From assembly GCA_036489755.1 (NCBI GenBank), contig DASXFD010000038.1:162369-226368 (forward strand): a stretch of DNA of 64,000 nt, written 5' to 3'. The notes below the pieces were generated by a model. That model had not been told where the DNA came from and did not search any database. It saw nothing but the letters and a program-made list of their open reading frames with translations. Positions 55,455 to 63,730 of the stretch are shown here, piece after piece (the stretch's first letter is position 1; every line of letters begins with the position of its first letter). The DNA comes from JABFXX01 sp036489755 (GTDB lineage Bacteria > Myxococcota_A > Polyangia > Haliangiales > Haliangiaceae). The position numbers and the translations under genes are program-made.

Positions 55455-56336
55455 ATGGCTCACACGATCGAAGGCTGTCTCACCGCGGTGGTGACTCCGT
55501 TCAAGGGTGGTCGAGTCGACTTCGATGCGCTCGCCAAGCTCGTCGACTGGCAGATCGAGCAGGGCATCGACGGCATCGTCTCGGTGGGCACGACGGGCGA
55601 GTCGGCGACGCTCGACGTCGAGGAGCACGTCGCGGTGATCGCGGCGACCGTGAAGGCCGCGCGCGGCCGCGTGCCGGTGATCGCCGGCGCGGGCGGCAAT
55701 GCGACCGCCGAAGCGCTCGCGCTCACGAAGGCGTCCGAGGACGCCGGCGCGGACGCGTTGCTGCACGTCACGCCGTACTACAACCGACCGAGCCAGGAGG
55801 GCCTGTATCGGCACTTCGAGGCCGTCGCGAAGGCGACGAAGTTGCCGATCGTGCTCTACAACGTGCCGTCGCGCACCGCGTGCGATCTGTTGACCGAGAC
55901 CGTCGCGCGGCTGTGCTCGATCGCGAACATCGTCGCGATCAAGGATGCGACCGGCAACCTCGTGCGCGGCGCCGAGTTGATCGCGAAGGTCGGCGAGCGC
56001 ATCGCCGTGCTCTCCGGCGACGATGGCACCGCGTTCCCGCTCTACGCGCTCGGCTCGAAGGGCGTGATCTCGGTCGTCTCGAACCTCGCGCCGCGCGACA
56101 TGGCCGAGATGTGGGACGCGGTCAAAGCGAACGACTGGGCGACCGCGCGCCGCATCCACTTCAAGCTGCGGCTGCTCAACCAGCTGTTGTTCGCGGAGCC
56201 GAGCCCGGCGCCGACCAAGGCGGCGCTCGCGCTGCTCCAGCGGTCGGGCACCGACGTGCGGCTGCCGCTCGTCGCCGCGTCGCAGAAGCTCGTCGACGAG
56301 CTGCGCGCCGAGATGCTCGCGCAGGGCATGCTGTAG
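55455..56336 (+). CDS. dapA: 4-hydroxy-tetrahydrodipicolinate synthase
   Basis: 293 residues, the usual length, from the ATG at 55455; a GAGG just upstream favours it over the ATG at 55443. Family motifs are clear: VGTTGESATL (about 42-51), YNVPSRT with the catalytic Tyr (about 135), and the Schiff-base Lys in IVAIKDATGN (about 162). It condenses pyruvate with aspartate semialdehyde, the first step to lysine and diaminopimelate for peptidoglycan. dapB lies 1.9 kb downstream in the same orientation. Confidence 0.96.
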   Translation: MAHTIEGCLTAVVTPFKGGRVDFDALAKLVDWQIEQGIDGIVSVGTTGESATLDVEEHVAVIAATVKAARGRVPVIAGAGGNATAEALALTKASEDAGADALLHVTPYYNRPSQEGLYRHFEAVAKATKLPIVLYNVPSRTACDLLTETVARLCSIANIVAIKDATGNLVRGAELIAKVGERIAVLSGDDGTAFPLYALGSKGVISVVSNLAPRDMAEMWDAVKANDWATARRIHFKLRLLNQLLFAEPSPAPTKAALALLQRSGTDVRLPLVAASQKLVDELRAEMLAQGML

Positions 56337-56342
56337 CCGCGA

Positions 56343-57107
56343 GTGCACGACGAGCTCGTCGAGCTGATCTGGGCGGAGCCCGCGAACGACGCGCCGCGCG
56401 AGGTCTACGCCGACTGGCTCGCGGAGCGCGGCGATGCGCGCGGCGAATTCATCGCGCTGCAGCTCCGCGAGGCACGCGGCAGCGCGACCTCGGTGGAATC
56501 ACGGCGCGCGAAGAGGTTGCTCGCGACGCATCGCACGGCGTGGCTCGGCACCGAGCTCGCGGCGGCATTGATACGCCCGCGCTTCGCGCGTGGCTTCATG
56601 ATCTCGGCGAAAGTGCGCGATGGCGTGGACGTCACCGATCCGGCCGCGCGCGCATCTCGCGAGCTGTGGTTCGTCGAGCGGCTCGATGGCCACCCTGCGG
56701 CGATCCAGCTCGCGCCCGGCATGCGCTCGTTGCAATCGGTGCGCGTGCAAACCGAGACCGAGCTCGTGATGGCAATCGAGCGACGCGAGCCGCAGCTCTG
56801 GCAGCATGTCGCCACCGGGTCCGAGCTCACGTACGAGCACGTGCTCGCCAAGGTGGTTGCGTCGCCGGCGTTCCGCCGCGTGGCGCATCTCGAGGTCTGG
56901 GTCTGGCCCGACTCGCTGAAGCGGCTCGTCATGTTGTCGAAGCGGCTCGGCTGGCCGAACGCGAACGAGCTCGCGAAGCTCACGCTCTCGCTCGGCGCCG
57001 GCTTTACGCAGAGGGAGCTGCGCGCGAAGCTGCACGCGCTCGGCGTGGCGAGCCTCGCGCGCGAGGTCACGAGCCGCGACATGTACGGCAACACCATCTT
57101 GCTCTAG
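56343..57107 (+). CDS. TIGR02996-domain protein
   Basis: 254 residues from a GTG six bases after dapA. The N-terminal TIGR02996 domain is evident: LIWAEPANDAPREVYADWLA (about 8-27) and RGDARGEFIALQLRE. The remainder (about 60-250) is alpha/beta with Leu-rich segments (LWQHVATGSELTYEHVLAKV, HLEVWVWPDSLKRLV), compatible with the degenerate leucine-rich repeats that often follow this domain. Role unknown. Its last four bases overlap the adenosine deaminase gene on the other strand. A stand-alone copy of the domain is at 4088-4273. Confidence 0.75.
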   Translation: MHDELVELIWAEPANDAPREVYADWLAERGDARGEFIALQLREARGSATSVESRRAKRLLATHRTAWLGTELAAALIRPRFARGFMISAKVRDGVDVTDPAARASRELWFVERLDGHPAAIQLAPGMRSLQSVRVQTETELVMAIERREPQLWQHVATGSELTYEHVLAKVVASPAFRRVAHLEVWVWPDSLKRLVMLSKRLGWPNANELAKLTLSLGAGFTQRELRAKLHALGVASLAREVTSRDMYGNTILL

Positions 57108-57988
57108 CGGCCGCGAAACGCCGCGCGCATCGTGGCCTCGAAGATCGCATCGAGATCGAGCGAGAACATTTCGGCGACCGCGGCTAGCTCGCCGGCGAGC
57201 GAGCAGCCGAACGCGCCCGGATCGTCGGTGTTGATGCTGAACGGCAGGCCCATCGCGTGCGCGCGGCCGATCGGGTGCGCGTCGAGGCGCGCGACCGCAC
57301 CGAGCGCGAGGTTGCTCGACGGGCACAGCTCGAGGTGAATGCCGCGCGTGGCGATCGCGTCGAGCAGCGCCGGATCACCGAACGCGGCGAGGCCGTGGCC
57401 GATCCGATCGGGCGAGCCGTAGTCGAGCGCATCGCGCACGGAGTCGGCACCGGCGAGCTCGCCGGCGTGGATCTCGATGCCGAGGCCGAGCGCGCGCAGC
57501 TCGTCGACGCCGCGGCTCAGCGGACGCATCGGATGGCGCTCGTCGCCCGCGAACGCGACGCCGCAAACGAGGCCCGCGCGACGCAGCGCCGCGATGCGCG
57601 GGACCTGGCGCGCCAGTCGCTCCGGCGTGCCACGGCCGACACAGATCACGAATTCGATCGCGAGCTCGGGCCCGGCCGCCGCGGTCGCGAGCGCGCGCAG
57701 CTCCGCGACGTAGTCGACGAGCGCAGCGTCGTCGTCGTGCGCGAACAAGATGCCGCTGATGAACAGCTCGGCGTAGCGCACGCGTTGCTCGCGCAAGCGC
57801 CCGACATGCCGCTCGAGCACGCGCGGCAGCCAGCGCACGCGGTCGGCCAGCTGCGAGACGCGCGCGCCGTACAGCTCCCAGTCGGCGAGCGAGCGCACGA
57901 CCGGCAGCTCGACGTCGAAGCCGAGCTCGGCCGCGAGCGCCGTGTCGAGCACGCCGTCGACGTGGCAGTGCAGCTCCGCGCGGCGCAT
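57104..57988 (-). CDS. Adenosine deaminase family protein
   Basis: 294 residues, somewhat shorter than the usual 330-350. Zinc ligands and catalytic residues of the adenosine/AMP deaminase barrel are present: ELHCHVDG (His7, His9), EIHAGELAGADSV (about 180-192), DRIGHGLAAF (about 199-208) and SINTDDPGAFG (about 257-267). It should deaminate adenosine or a related aminopurine nucleoside. Adenine deaminase or another amidohydrolase activity is not excluded. It is convergent with the TIGR02996 gene. Confidence 0.85.
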   Translation of the reverse strand: MRRAELHCHVDGVLDTALAAELGFDVELPVVRSLADWELYGARVSQLADRVRWLPRVLERHVGRLREQRVRYAELFISGILFAHDDDAALVDYVAELRALATAAAGPELAIEFVICVGRGTPERLARQVPRIAALRRAGLVCGVAFAGDERHPMRPLSRGVDELRALGLGIEIHAGELAGADSVRDALDYGSPDRIGHGLAAFGDPALLDAIATRGIHLELCPSSNLALGAVARLDAHPIGRAHAMGLPFSINTDDPGAFGCSLAGELAAVAEMFSLDLDAIFEATMRAAFRGR

Positions 57989-57991
57989 GGC

Positions 57992-58005
57992 TCATGATAT
58001 CCCGC
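57992..58005. repeat. 14-bp direct repeat, left copy
   Basis: TCATGATATCCCGC, identical to 58180-58193. It lies four bases upstream of the adenosine deaminase start codon. The two copies bound about 174 bases. Confidence 0.6.
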
Positions 58006-58041
58006 GCGCGATCCGGGCCGGCGCTTGCATCGCTGTGCCGC

Positions 58042-58185
58042 ATGAGCCGGCAGGTCGAGATGTGGAGCAACGACCGATCGTTCATGTTCGTACCGCCGTC
58101 GCACCGGCCGCGCCGCCCGAGGCTCGTGCGCCGGCTGATCGTCGCGCTCCGCGATCGGTTCCGACGGCGAGGCCGCGTTTCATGA
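58042..58185 (+). CDS. Possible small basic protein
   Basis: 47 residues, flanked by the 14-bp direct repeats. It starts MSRQVEMWSNDRSF and ends in a strongly basic helix (RRLIVALRDRFRRRG). No ribosome binding site is obvious, and the basic C-terminus could simply reflect GC-rich code. I report it because the N-terminal half is not low-complexity and the gap is otherwise empty. Confidence 0.3.
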   Translation: MSRQVEMWSNDRSFMFVPPSHRPRRPRLVRRLIVALRDRFRRRGRVS

Positions 58186-58193
58186 TATCCCGC
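58180..58193. repeat. 14-bp direct repeat, right copy
   Basis: Identical to 57992-58005. It lies just before the dapB start and overlaps the stop of the possible small ORF. Confidence 0.6.
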
Positions 58194-58198
58194 TCGTG

Positions 58199-58993
58199 AT
58201 GTCGACCGCCGCTCGCGTGTGCGTGCTCGGGCCCTCCGGCCGAATGGGCCGCGCGCTGATCGACGCCGCGGCAGGCCGGCGCGACGTCGCGATCGCCGGC
58301 GCCGTCGATCGAGCCGACGCGCCCGTGATCGCGGCCGAGGTCGCGCCCGGCGTGCGCGCGGCCGCCGATCTCGCGGCCGGGCTCGCGAGCTGCGACGTCT
58401 ACGTCGACTTCACGACGCCCGCGTCGACGCGCGTTGCCGCAGAGCTCGCGGCGCAGCGCAAGGTGCCGGCCGTGATCGGCACGACGGGTCTCGACGCGAC
58501 CGCCGAGCACGCGATCGACGCGCTCGCGAAGATCGCGCCCGTCGTGTTCAGTGCGAACTTTTCGCTCGGCGTGAACCTCGTGCTCGGCTTGGTGCAGACG
58601 GCCGCGCACGTGCTCGGGCCGGAGTGGGACGCCGAAGTGGTCGAGACGCATCATCGCGCCAAGCGTGACGCACCGTCGGGCACCGCACTCGCGATCGCGC
58701 GCGCGATCGCAGCCGGGCAAGGCGCCGACTACGACGCGGTCAAGCGTCACGCGCGCGACGGCGAGATCGGACCGCGACCGCTTGGCCAGATCGGCGTGTC
58801 GTCCGTCCGCGGCGGCGACGTCGTCGGCGAGCACGTCGCGTACTTCTTCGGCGCCGCCGAGCGGATCGAGATCGGGCATCGCGCCGGCTCGCGTGCGATC
58901 TTCGCGGTCGGGGCGCTGCGCGCGGCGGCGTGGGTCGTCGGCAAGTCGCCGGGCCGCTACTCGATGCTCGACGTGCTAGGGTTCGGCCCGTGA
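58199..58993 (+). CDS. dapB: 4-hydroxy-tetrahydrodipicolinate reductase
   Basis: 264 residues from the ATG at 58199; a GTG one codon earlier is possible. The nucleotide-binding loop is VLGPSGRMGRAL (about 9-20) and the catalytic/substrate loop ETHHRAKRDAPSGTA (about 149-163) is intact. It reduces the dapA product with NAD(P)H on the diaminopimelate/lysine pathway. The stop overlaps the next start (GTGA). Confidence 0.96.
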   Translation: MSTAARVCVLGPSGRMGRALIDAAAGRRDVAIAGAVDRADAPVIAAEVAPGVRAAADLAAGLASCDVYVDFTTPASTRVAAELAAQRKVPAVIGTTGLDATAEHAIDALAKIAPVVFSANFSLGVNLVLGLVQTAAHVLGPEWDAEVVETHHRAKRDAPSGTALAIARAIAAGQGADYDAVKRHARDGEIGPRPLGQIGVSSVRGGDVVGEHVAYFFGAAERIEIGHRAGSRAIFAVGALRAAAWVVGKSPGRYSMLDVLGFGP

Positions 58994-59286
58994 CCGCGAC
59001 CGAACGCATTACGATGGTCGTCCTCAACGAGGACGGGTCGCGCGAAAAGTTCACGCTGTCGTCGTGGGTCGGCATCCCGCGCAAGCACGAGCTGATGTGG
59101 ATCGGCGACGACCCGTACATGATCATCGAGGTCGAGTACGCGGTGTCTGAAGGCTTCTTCGGCGCGCGCAGCATCGACGCGGCCGGCGTGTACGTCCGCC
59201 GGCTCACGAAAGACGAGCAGGAAGCGGTCGCTCGCCGACTTGCCACGCCGGTGCGCGGCAAAGACGAGCAGCCGTTCCGACCGTAA
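58990..59286 (+). CDS. Small conserved-looking protein downstream of dapB
   Basis: 98 residues from a GTG overlapping the dapB stop. No signal or membrane segment. It looks like a compact alpha/beta domain (TMVVLNEDGSREKFTLSSW, MWIGDDPYMIIEVEYAV). I recognise no family. Coupling with dapB argues that it is a real gene. Confidence 0.65.
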   Translation: MTATERITMVVLNEDGSREKFTLSSWVGIPRKHELMWIGDDPYMIIEVEYAVSEGFFGARSIDAAGVYVRRLTKDEQEAVARRLATPVRGKDEQPFRP

Positions 59287-59289
59287 CCG

Positions 59290-59706
59290 ATGCGACTCGC
59301 GTGGCTCTTCGTTTCGGTTCTGGCCGCGGGTTGCAGCCCCGCGCTCGGCCACTTCGCGTCCGGCGGCGGAATCCTCGGCAAGTGGAAGACGAACGCCGAT
59401 TACTGCGTGTCGAGCGTCACGACCACGGAGCAAGGAACGACGACGGTGGTGACGTTCGGGCACCGCTCCGGTGGCGCGCTGGCGTTCCAGCTTTCGGCCG
59501 CGGAGGCCGGCGGCAAGGTGACATCCGTCGCCGTGGAACGTGCCGATCCGTCGCGCCATCTCGATCTGGATCCGACGCGTTGCACGCGGTTCGATGTTCG
59601 TCAGCGGCCGTCGAACGGCCGATTCGGCGCCGATGTCGACCTCGATTGCGCCGCGCCCGACGGAACGCGCGTGACGGCGTCGCTCCACGCAGCCGAGTGC
59701 GACTGA
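59290..59706 (+). CDS. Small lipoprotein
   Basis: 138 residues; the signal ends in the lipobox LAAGC (Cys15). The mature part looks like a small beta-barrel (GKWKTNADYCVSSVTTTEQG, VVTFGHRSGGALAFQLS) with four further cysteines. It starts 4 bases after the preceding gene, so probably belongs to the dapB transcript. It abuts a convergent gene at 59707. Confidence 0.7.
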   Translation: MRLAWLFVSVLAAGCSPALGHFASGGGILGKWKTNADYCVSSVTTTEQGTTTVVTFGHRSGGALAFQLSAAEAGGKVTSVAVERADPSRHLDLDPTRCTRFDVRQRPSNGRFGADVDLDCAAPDGTRVTASLHAAECD

Positions 59707-59943
59707 CTACAGGCCCGCGCTCGTGAGCAGCTCGACGAGTTGTTGGATCGACGTCGCGAGCTTTGGATGATCGACCTCGAGCGCGAGCAGCTTGTCGGCG
59801 AGCGAGCTGTAATGCGCCTTCTGATCGGGCTCGAGCATCACCGTCTCGAGCTGGCGCGCGACGTCTTGCTTCGCCGGATCGCCCTCTGCCTTCAGCTCGG
59901 CATGTACTGCTTTGACGCGCTGGATGAGCTCGTGGTCTGCCAT
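59707..59943 (-). CDS. Small helical protein resembling DUF4404
   Basis: 78 residues, no signal. The pattern VKAVHAELKAEGDP, then HYSSLADKLLALEVDHPKL, then SIQQLVELLTSAGL resembles DUF4404 proteins, in which a Glu-x-x-His-Pro segment precedes a C-terminal amphipathic helix. Function unknown. The membrane protein gene lies 4 bases upstream in the same orientation, so they may form an operon. Confidence 0.6.
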   Translation of the reverse strand: MADHELIQRVKAVHAELKAEGDPAKQDVARQLETVMLEPDQKAHYSSLADKLLALEVDHPKLATSIQQLVELLTSAGL

Positions 59944-59947
59944 GCGG

Positions 59948-61291
59948 TCAGTTTGCCACGACGACGTCGTATGCGTTGCCGCCGACGCGGTAGTACTGCC
60001 ACGCGCGATCGAACGTGATCGCGCCGAACAGGTTGATCGCGATGCCGACCACGATCAGCGTCTTCGCGAACCGGCCGATCGGCCTGCCGCCGATCGCGAT
60101 CAGCATGATCAGAAACACCATGTAATCGAGCGCGAACCGATAGCCGAACTGCACCCAGCCCGAGTTCATGTAGAGCAGCGAGGGCAACGCGACGAGCGCG
60201 ACGGTGAGCCAGAGCGTGCGATGGATCGCCGGTTTCTCGCGCGGCCACACCACGTAAAGCAGGAGCGGCGTGGTGAACCACAGCGCGAGGCCGTGGCCGC
60301 CGATCTGGATCCACGGCGCGTGCGCGATGAAGTCGGGCAGCAGCGTGAACGCGACCGCGAGGTTGCGCGACAGGTAGTGCACGTTCGCGAGGCCCCACTG
60401 CTCGATCTGCGTCTGCTGGCGGACGTCGAGGTACGTGTGGCCGAACTCGGTCGGCGAGCCGAACCGCGCGGCGTTGTAGACCATGCCGGCGATCGCGAAC
60501 GCCGCGATCGGCGCGATGAAGCGGAGCGCGATCGGCCACAGCTTCTTGCGATCGCCGCCGCTATAGATCCGCCACGCCTCGAGCACGAACAGCGGCAGCA
60601 TGAACGCCATCGCGGTGCGCGTGAGCGCGGCGGCGCCGAGCGCGAGCCCGGCGACGACCGGCCGCTTCGCCTCGATCGACGCCCACGCGTAGACCTGCGC
60701 GAGCACCACGCCGACGATCTGCGCCGTGTACCAGACCTTGCCCTGGACGGCGGAGAACAACACGACGGTGCCGAACGCCATCGCGATCGCGAGCCAGAGA
60801 TCCTCGCGCTCGGTGCGCTTCGAGAGCCCCGCCGCGGCGAGCCGGCGCAGCACGAGCAACATCAGCGGCAGGATCAGCGCGGCGACGAGCAGCGTCGGGA
60901 TCACGTCGTTGCCGGCGCGACCCGAGATGATCGCCGACGGCAGCATCAGGATCGTCGGGACCGGCGGGAACGACATGTACCAGGTCACGTGCTCGCTCGC
61001 GCGGATCTGCGAGATCGGCACGAGCTCGCCGGAGAGCATCCGGAACACCGGCCGCGTGGTCATGCGGCGGCCCGTCACCTCGCGGCCGTCGGCGAGCGCG
61101 ACCGTCTCGAGCTTGGCCCAGTCGTTGTCGACGAGCGGCGGATCGATCGACAGGTGGCCGTGCAGCCACGCGTCGGCCTGATACACGAACTGCGGCGCCT
61201 GCGACTGCGTGCCGATGCGGTTCCACGCGAGCGCGCCGTAGACCGCGAGGCCGAGCGCGAACAGCGCGGCGTAGAGCTTCACCGCCCGCAC
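59948..61291 (-). CDS. Polytopic membrane protein, GT-C glycosyltransferase-like
   Basis: 447 residues from a GTG. About ten hydrophobic helices are visible (for example 5-24, 127-150, 168-190, 205-225, 232-252, 340-360, 375-410). A large first extracytoplasmic loop (about 25-110) contains DADAWLHG-like and HLSIDPPLVDNDWAK segments, as in dolichol-phosphate-sugar-dependent (GT-C) transferases, but a clear DD/DE motif is not seen. It lies divergent to a gene for another envelope protein and near a second GT-C-like gene. Confidence 0.7.
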   Translation of the reverse strand: MRAVKLYAALFALGLAVYGALAWNRIGTQSQAPQFVYQADAWLHGHLSIDPPLVDNDWAKLETVALADGREVTGRRMTTRPVFRMLSGELVPISQIRASEHVTWYMSFPPVPTILMLPSAIISGRAGNDVIPTLLVAALILPLMLLVLRRLAAAGLSKRTEREDLWLAIAMAFGTVVLFSAVQGKVWYTAQIVGVVLAQVYAWASIEAKRPVVAGLALGAAALTRTAMAFMLPLFVLEAWRIYSGGDRKKLWPIALRFIAPIAAFAIAGMVYNAARFGSPTEFGHTYLDVRQQTQIEQWGLANVHYLSRNLAVAFTLLPDFIAHAPWIQIGGHGLALWFTTPLLLYVVWPREKPAIHRTLWLTVALVALPSLLYMNSGWVQFGYRFALDYMVFLIMLIAIGGRPIGRFAKTLIVVGIAINLFGAITFDRAWQYYRVGGNAYDVVVAN

Positions 61292-61304
61292 GATACCGCC
61301 GCGC

Positions 61305-62102
61305 GTGGTAGCGTGCGAGCCGGTGTCGCGGAAGCCGCTCGCCGTCGCGCCGGCACTGCTCCTCGTGGTCGTCTCGCTGTGGGAAGTCGTCGCGACTCGC
61401 CGTGCAGCGAGCGCGGTGCCCGACGACGCGGCATGGGATGCGGCATCGCAGCTGGTGCGCGCGAGCTATCAGCCCGGCGATCTCATCGTATTTGCTCCCG
61501 ACTGGATCGATCCGGTCGGCCGCTTGCACCTCGGCGATCTGATGTCGATCGATGCGGCCGCGCGCATGGATGCCGCACGCTATGGGCGGATCTGGGAGCT
61601 GTCGATCCGCGGCGCGCACTCACCCGACGTCGCCGGCCTCGCACCGGCGAGCGAGCAGACGATCGAAGGCGTGACGGTCCGCCGCTTCGAGCGCACGCCG
61701 GCCATCGTCGTCACCGATTTTCTGACGCAGACGCCGCAATCCGACGGCGCGCGGGCGGCGCTCGAGCTCGCCGAAGTCGGCTTCGCGCCGCATCGCTGCG
61801 TGCAGGTCACGCCGGTGCCGGGCAAGCCGACGCGCGTGACGTTTCACGGCGTGCAGCTCGGCACGACGCTCGTCGGTTACGCCGGGCTCGCCGACGTGTT
61901 CACGCGCCGCGATATTCGCGCGCCCGGCATGCTCGCCGTCGAGGTCGGCGGCAAGACGCTCGCGAGCGCGAAGCTGGGTGTCGACGACGGCTGGGTGCGA
62001 TTCGAGACACCGACGACGCCGGGCACGAGCGACGTCACGTTCGTCGCGAGTGCCGATGCGCCGCAACGCCAGATCTGCTTCGCGGCGGAGGCTCGCAAGT
62101 GA
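61305..62102 (+). CDS. Membrane-anchored extracytoplasmic protein, unknown
   Basis: 265 residues from a GTG. One N-terminal hydrophobic helix (about 12-30, LAVAPALLLVVVSLWEVVAT) anchors a soluble domain that looks alpha/beta plus a C-terminal beta sandwich (VTFHGVQLGTTLVGYAGL, LAVEVGGKTLASAKLGVDDG). It resembles the extracytoplasmic parts that accompany membrane glycosyltransferases. Its stop overlaps the start of the next gene (GTGA). Confidence 0.6.
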   Translation: MVACEPVSRKPLAVAPALLLVVVSLWEVVATRRAASAVPDDAAWDAASQLVRASYQPGDLIVFAPDWIDPVGRLHLGDLMSIDAAARMDAARYGRIWELSIRGAHSPDVAGLAPASEQTIEGVTVRRFERTPAIVVTDFLTQTPQSDGARAALELAEVGFAPHRCVQVTPVPGKPTRVTFHGVQLGTTLVGYAGLADVFTRRDIRAPGMLAVEVGGKTLASAKLGVDDGWVRFETPTTPGTSDVTFVASADAPQRQICFAAEARK

Positions 62103-63649
62103 CCGCGAAGCGCATCGGCATCGCGCTCGCGATCGCGACCACCGTGCTCGTGCTGCTCAACCAGCGCGACGTCGGCATCGCGCGCGATGAGACCGTCTAC
62201 TTCACCGCCGGCGATCACTACGCCGACTGGTGGGTGAAGACGCTGACGTTTCGCAGCCACGCGTCGATCACGCAGACGTTCGGTGGCGCGATGGGCGGCG
62301 AGGGGAACCCGGAGCATCCGCCGCTCGTGAAGCTCGCGTCGGGGCTGTCGCATCGCTGGCTGTCGTTCGCGGGCGAGCTGACCTCGTATCGATTTCCCTC
62401 GGCGGTGCTGCACGGCGTGTGCGCGTGGCTCGTGTTCGCGATGACGTGCGAGCTGTGGGGGCTCGCTGAGGCCGTGCTCGCGGTGCTGTGCCTCGTGCTG
62501 TTGCCGCGCGCGCTATTTCACGCCGGGCTCGACTGCTTCGATGCGCCGACGATGACGCTGTGGTTCGGCACCGTGTACGCGTACTGGCGCTGCCTCGACG
62601 GCCGCAGATTTCCGTGGCAGGTCGGCGTCGCGTGGGGGCTCACGCTCGCGACGAAGGAGACCGCGCTGCTGTTGCCGTTCGCGCTCGGCGCGCACTACGC
62701 GATCGTCGCGATCCGCGCCAAGAAGCTCGAGCACTGGCGCGTGGTGGTCTCGCTCGCCGTGCTCGGCCCGCTCGTGTTGTTCGTGATGTGGCCGTGGCTG
62801 TGGCTCTCGCCGATCGGTCACGTGCGCGATTGGCTCGCGTTTCACATGCACCACGTGAACTACAACTACGAGTACCTCGGCCATAACTGGAACGCGCCGC
62901 CGTTCCCGTGGCACGTCGCGCTCGTGACCACGCTGTTCACGGTGCCGACCGCGACGCTCGTCGCCGCGGTGATCGGCACCATCGTGCTCGTTCGCACGCG
63001 AGCCGAGCGCGACGCGCGATCGCCGGCGTTGCTGCTCTTGTTGTCGGCGGGCGCGTCGATCGGCCCGTTCTTTCTCGGCACCGCGCCGATCTTCGGCGCC
63101 GAGAAGCACTGGATGCCGATCTTGCCGCCCTTGTGCATCGCGGCCGGCGTCGGCGCGGCCTGGGCGGCGCGGCGCGCGGCGATCGTGATCAAGCGCGAGA
63201 AGCTGGCGCTCGCGATCGTCGGCGGCGCGCTCGCGCTCGCCGGTGTGACCGAGACGATCAGCGCCGAGCCGTACGCGCTCACGTGGTACTCGGCGCTCGC
63301 CGGCGGCGCGCCCGGCGGCGCGGACCTCGGCATGAACCGCCAGTTCTGGGGCGTCGCCGCGCGCGGCGTGTTGCCGATCGTCGCCGCGCAGCCGCCGGGC
63401 CCGATCTACACGCACGACGCATCGCCGGCGTGGGGTTGGTACGAACGCTTCGGCCTGTTGCCGAAAGGTCATCCCGACGCCGGCCACGAAACTGCGGGCA
63501 TCGCCGCCAGCAAGCTCGCGCTCGTGATCCACGAGAAGCACTTCAACCGGCACGATTACTTGATCTGGAAGTCGTACGGCACGGTGCAGCCGTTCTTCGT
63601 GCTGCGCAGCGACGGCGTGCCGATCGTGTCGCTGTACAAGCGACCGTAG
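62099..63649 (+). CDS. Family 39/83-type membrane glycosyltransferase
   Basis: 516 residues from a GTG overlapping the previous stop. The first extracytoplasmic loop carries GIARDETVYFTAGDHYADWW (about 26-45), with the acidic DE pair typical of protein mannosyltransferase/ArnT-like GT-C enzymes, then GNPEHPPLVKLASGLSHRW, another hallmark. About eleven hydrophobic helices follow, and a soluble C-terminal domain (about 385-516). It should transfer a sugar from a polyprenyl-phosphate donor to lipid or protein outside the membrane. Confidence 0.87.
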   Translation: MTAKRIGIALAIATTVLVLLNQRDVGIARDETVYFTAGDHYADWWVKTLTFRSHASITQTFGGAMGGEGNPEHPPLVKLASGLSHRWLSFAGELTSYRFPSAVLHGVCAWLVFAMTCELWGLAEAVLAVLCLVLLPRALFHAGLDCFDAPTMTLWFGTVYAYWRCLDGRRFPWQVGVAWGLTLATKETALLLPFALGAHYAIVAIRAKKLEHWRVVVSLAVLGPLVLFVMWPWLWLSPIGHVRDWLAFHMHHVNYNYEYLGHNWNAPPFPWHVALVTTLFTVPTATLVAAVIGTIVLVRTRAERDARSPALLLLLSAGASIGPFFLGTAPIFGAEKHWMPILPPLCIAAGVGAAWAARRAAIVIKREKLALAIVGGALALAGVTETISAEPYALTWYSALAGGAPGGADLGMNRQFWGVAARGVLPIVAAQPPGPIYTHDASPAWGWYERFGLLPKGHPDAGHETAGIAASKLALVIHEKHFNRHDYLIWKSYGTVQPFFVLRSDGVPIVSLYKRP

Positions 63650-63730
63650 CCCGGCACGACAAACTGCACTGAGCGCGATTTAGTTGTGCTGGACCTGTGA
63701 CATTCGAGCTAGGACCCGGCTCTCTCCAGT

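Noticed and set aside
59912..63649. A 1245-codon plus-strand frame covering several genes
   Set aside because: Only its last third is real (the glycosyltransferase from 62099); the rest is antisense to a convincing membrane protein.
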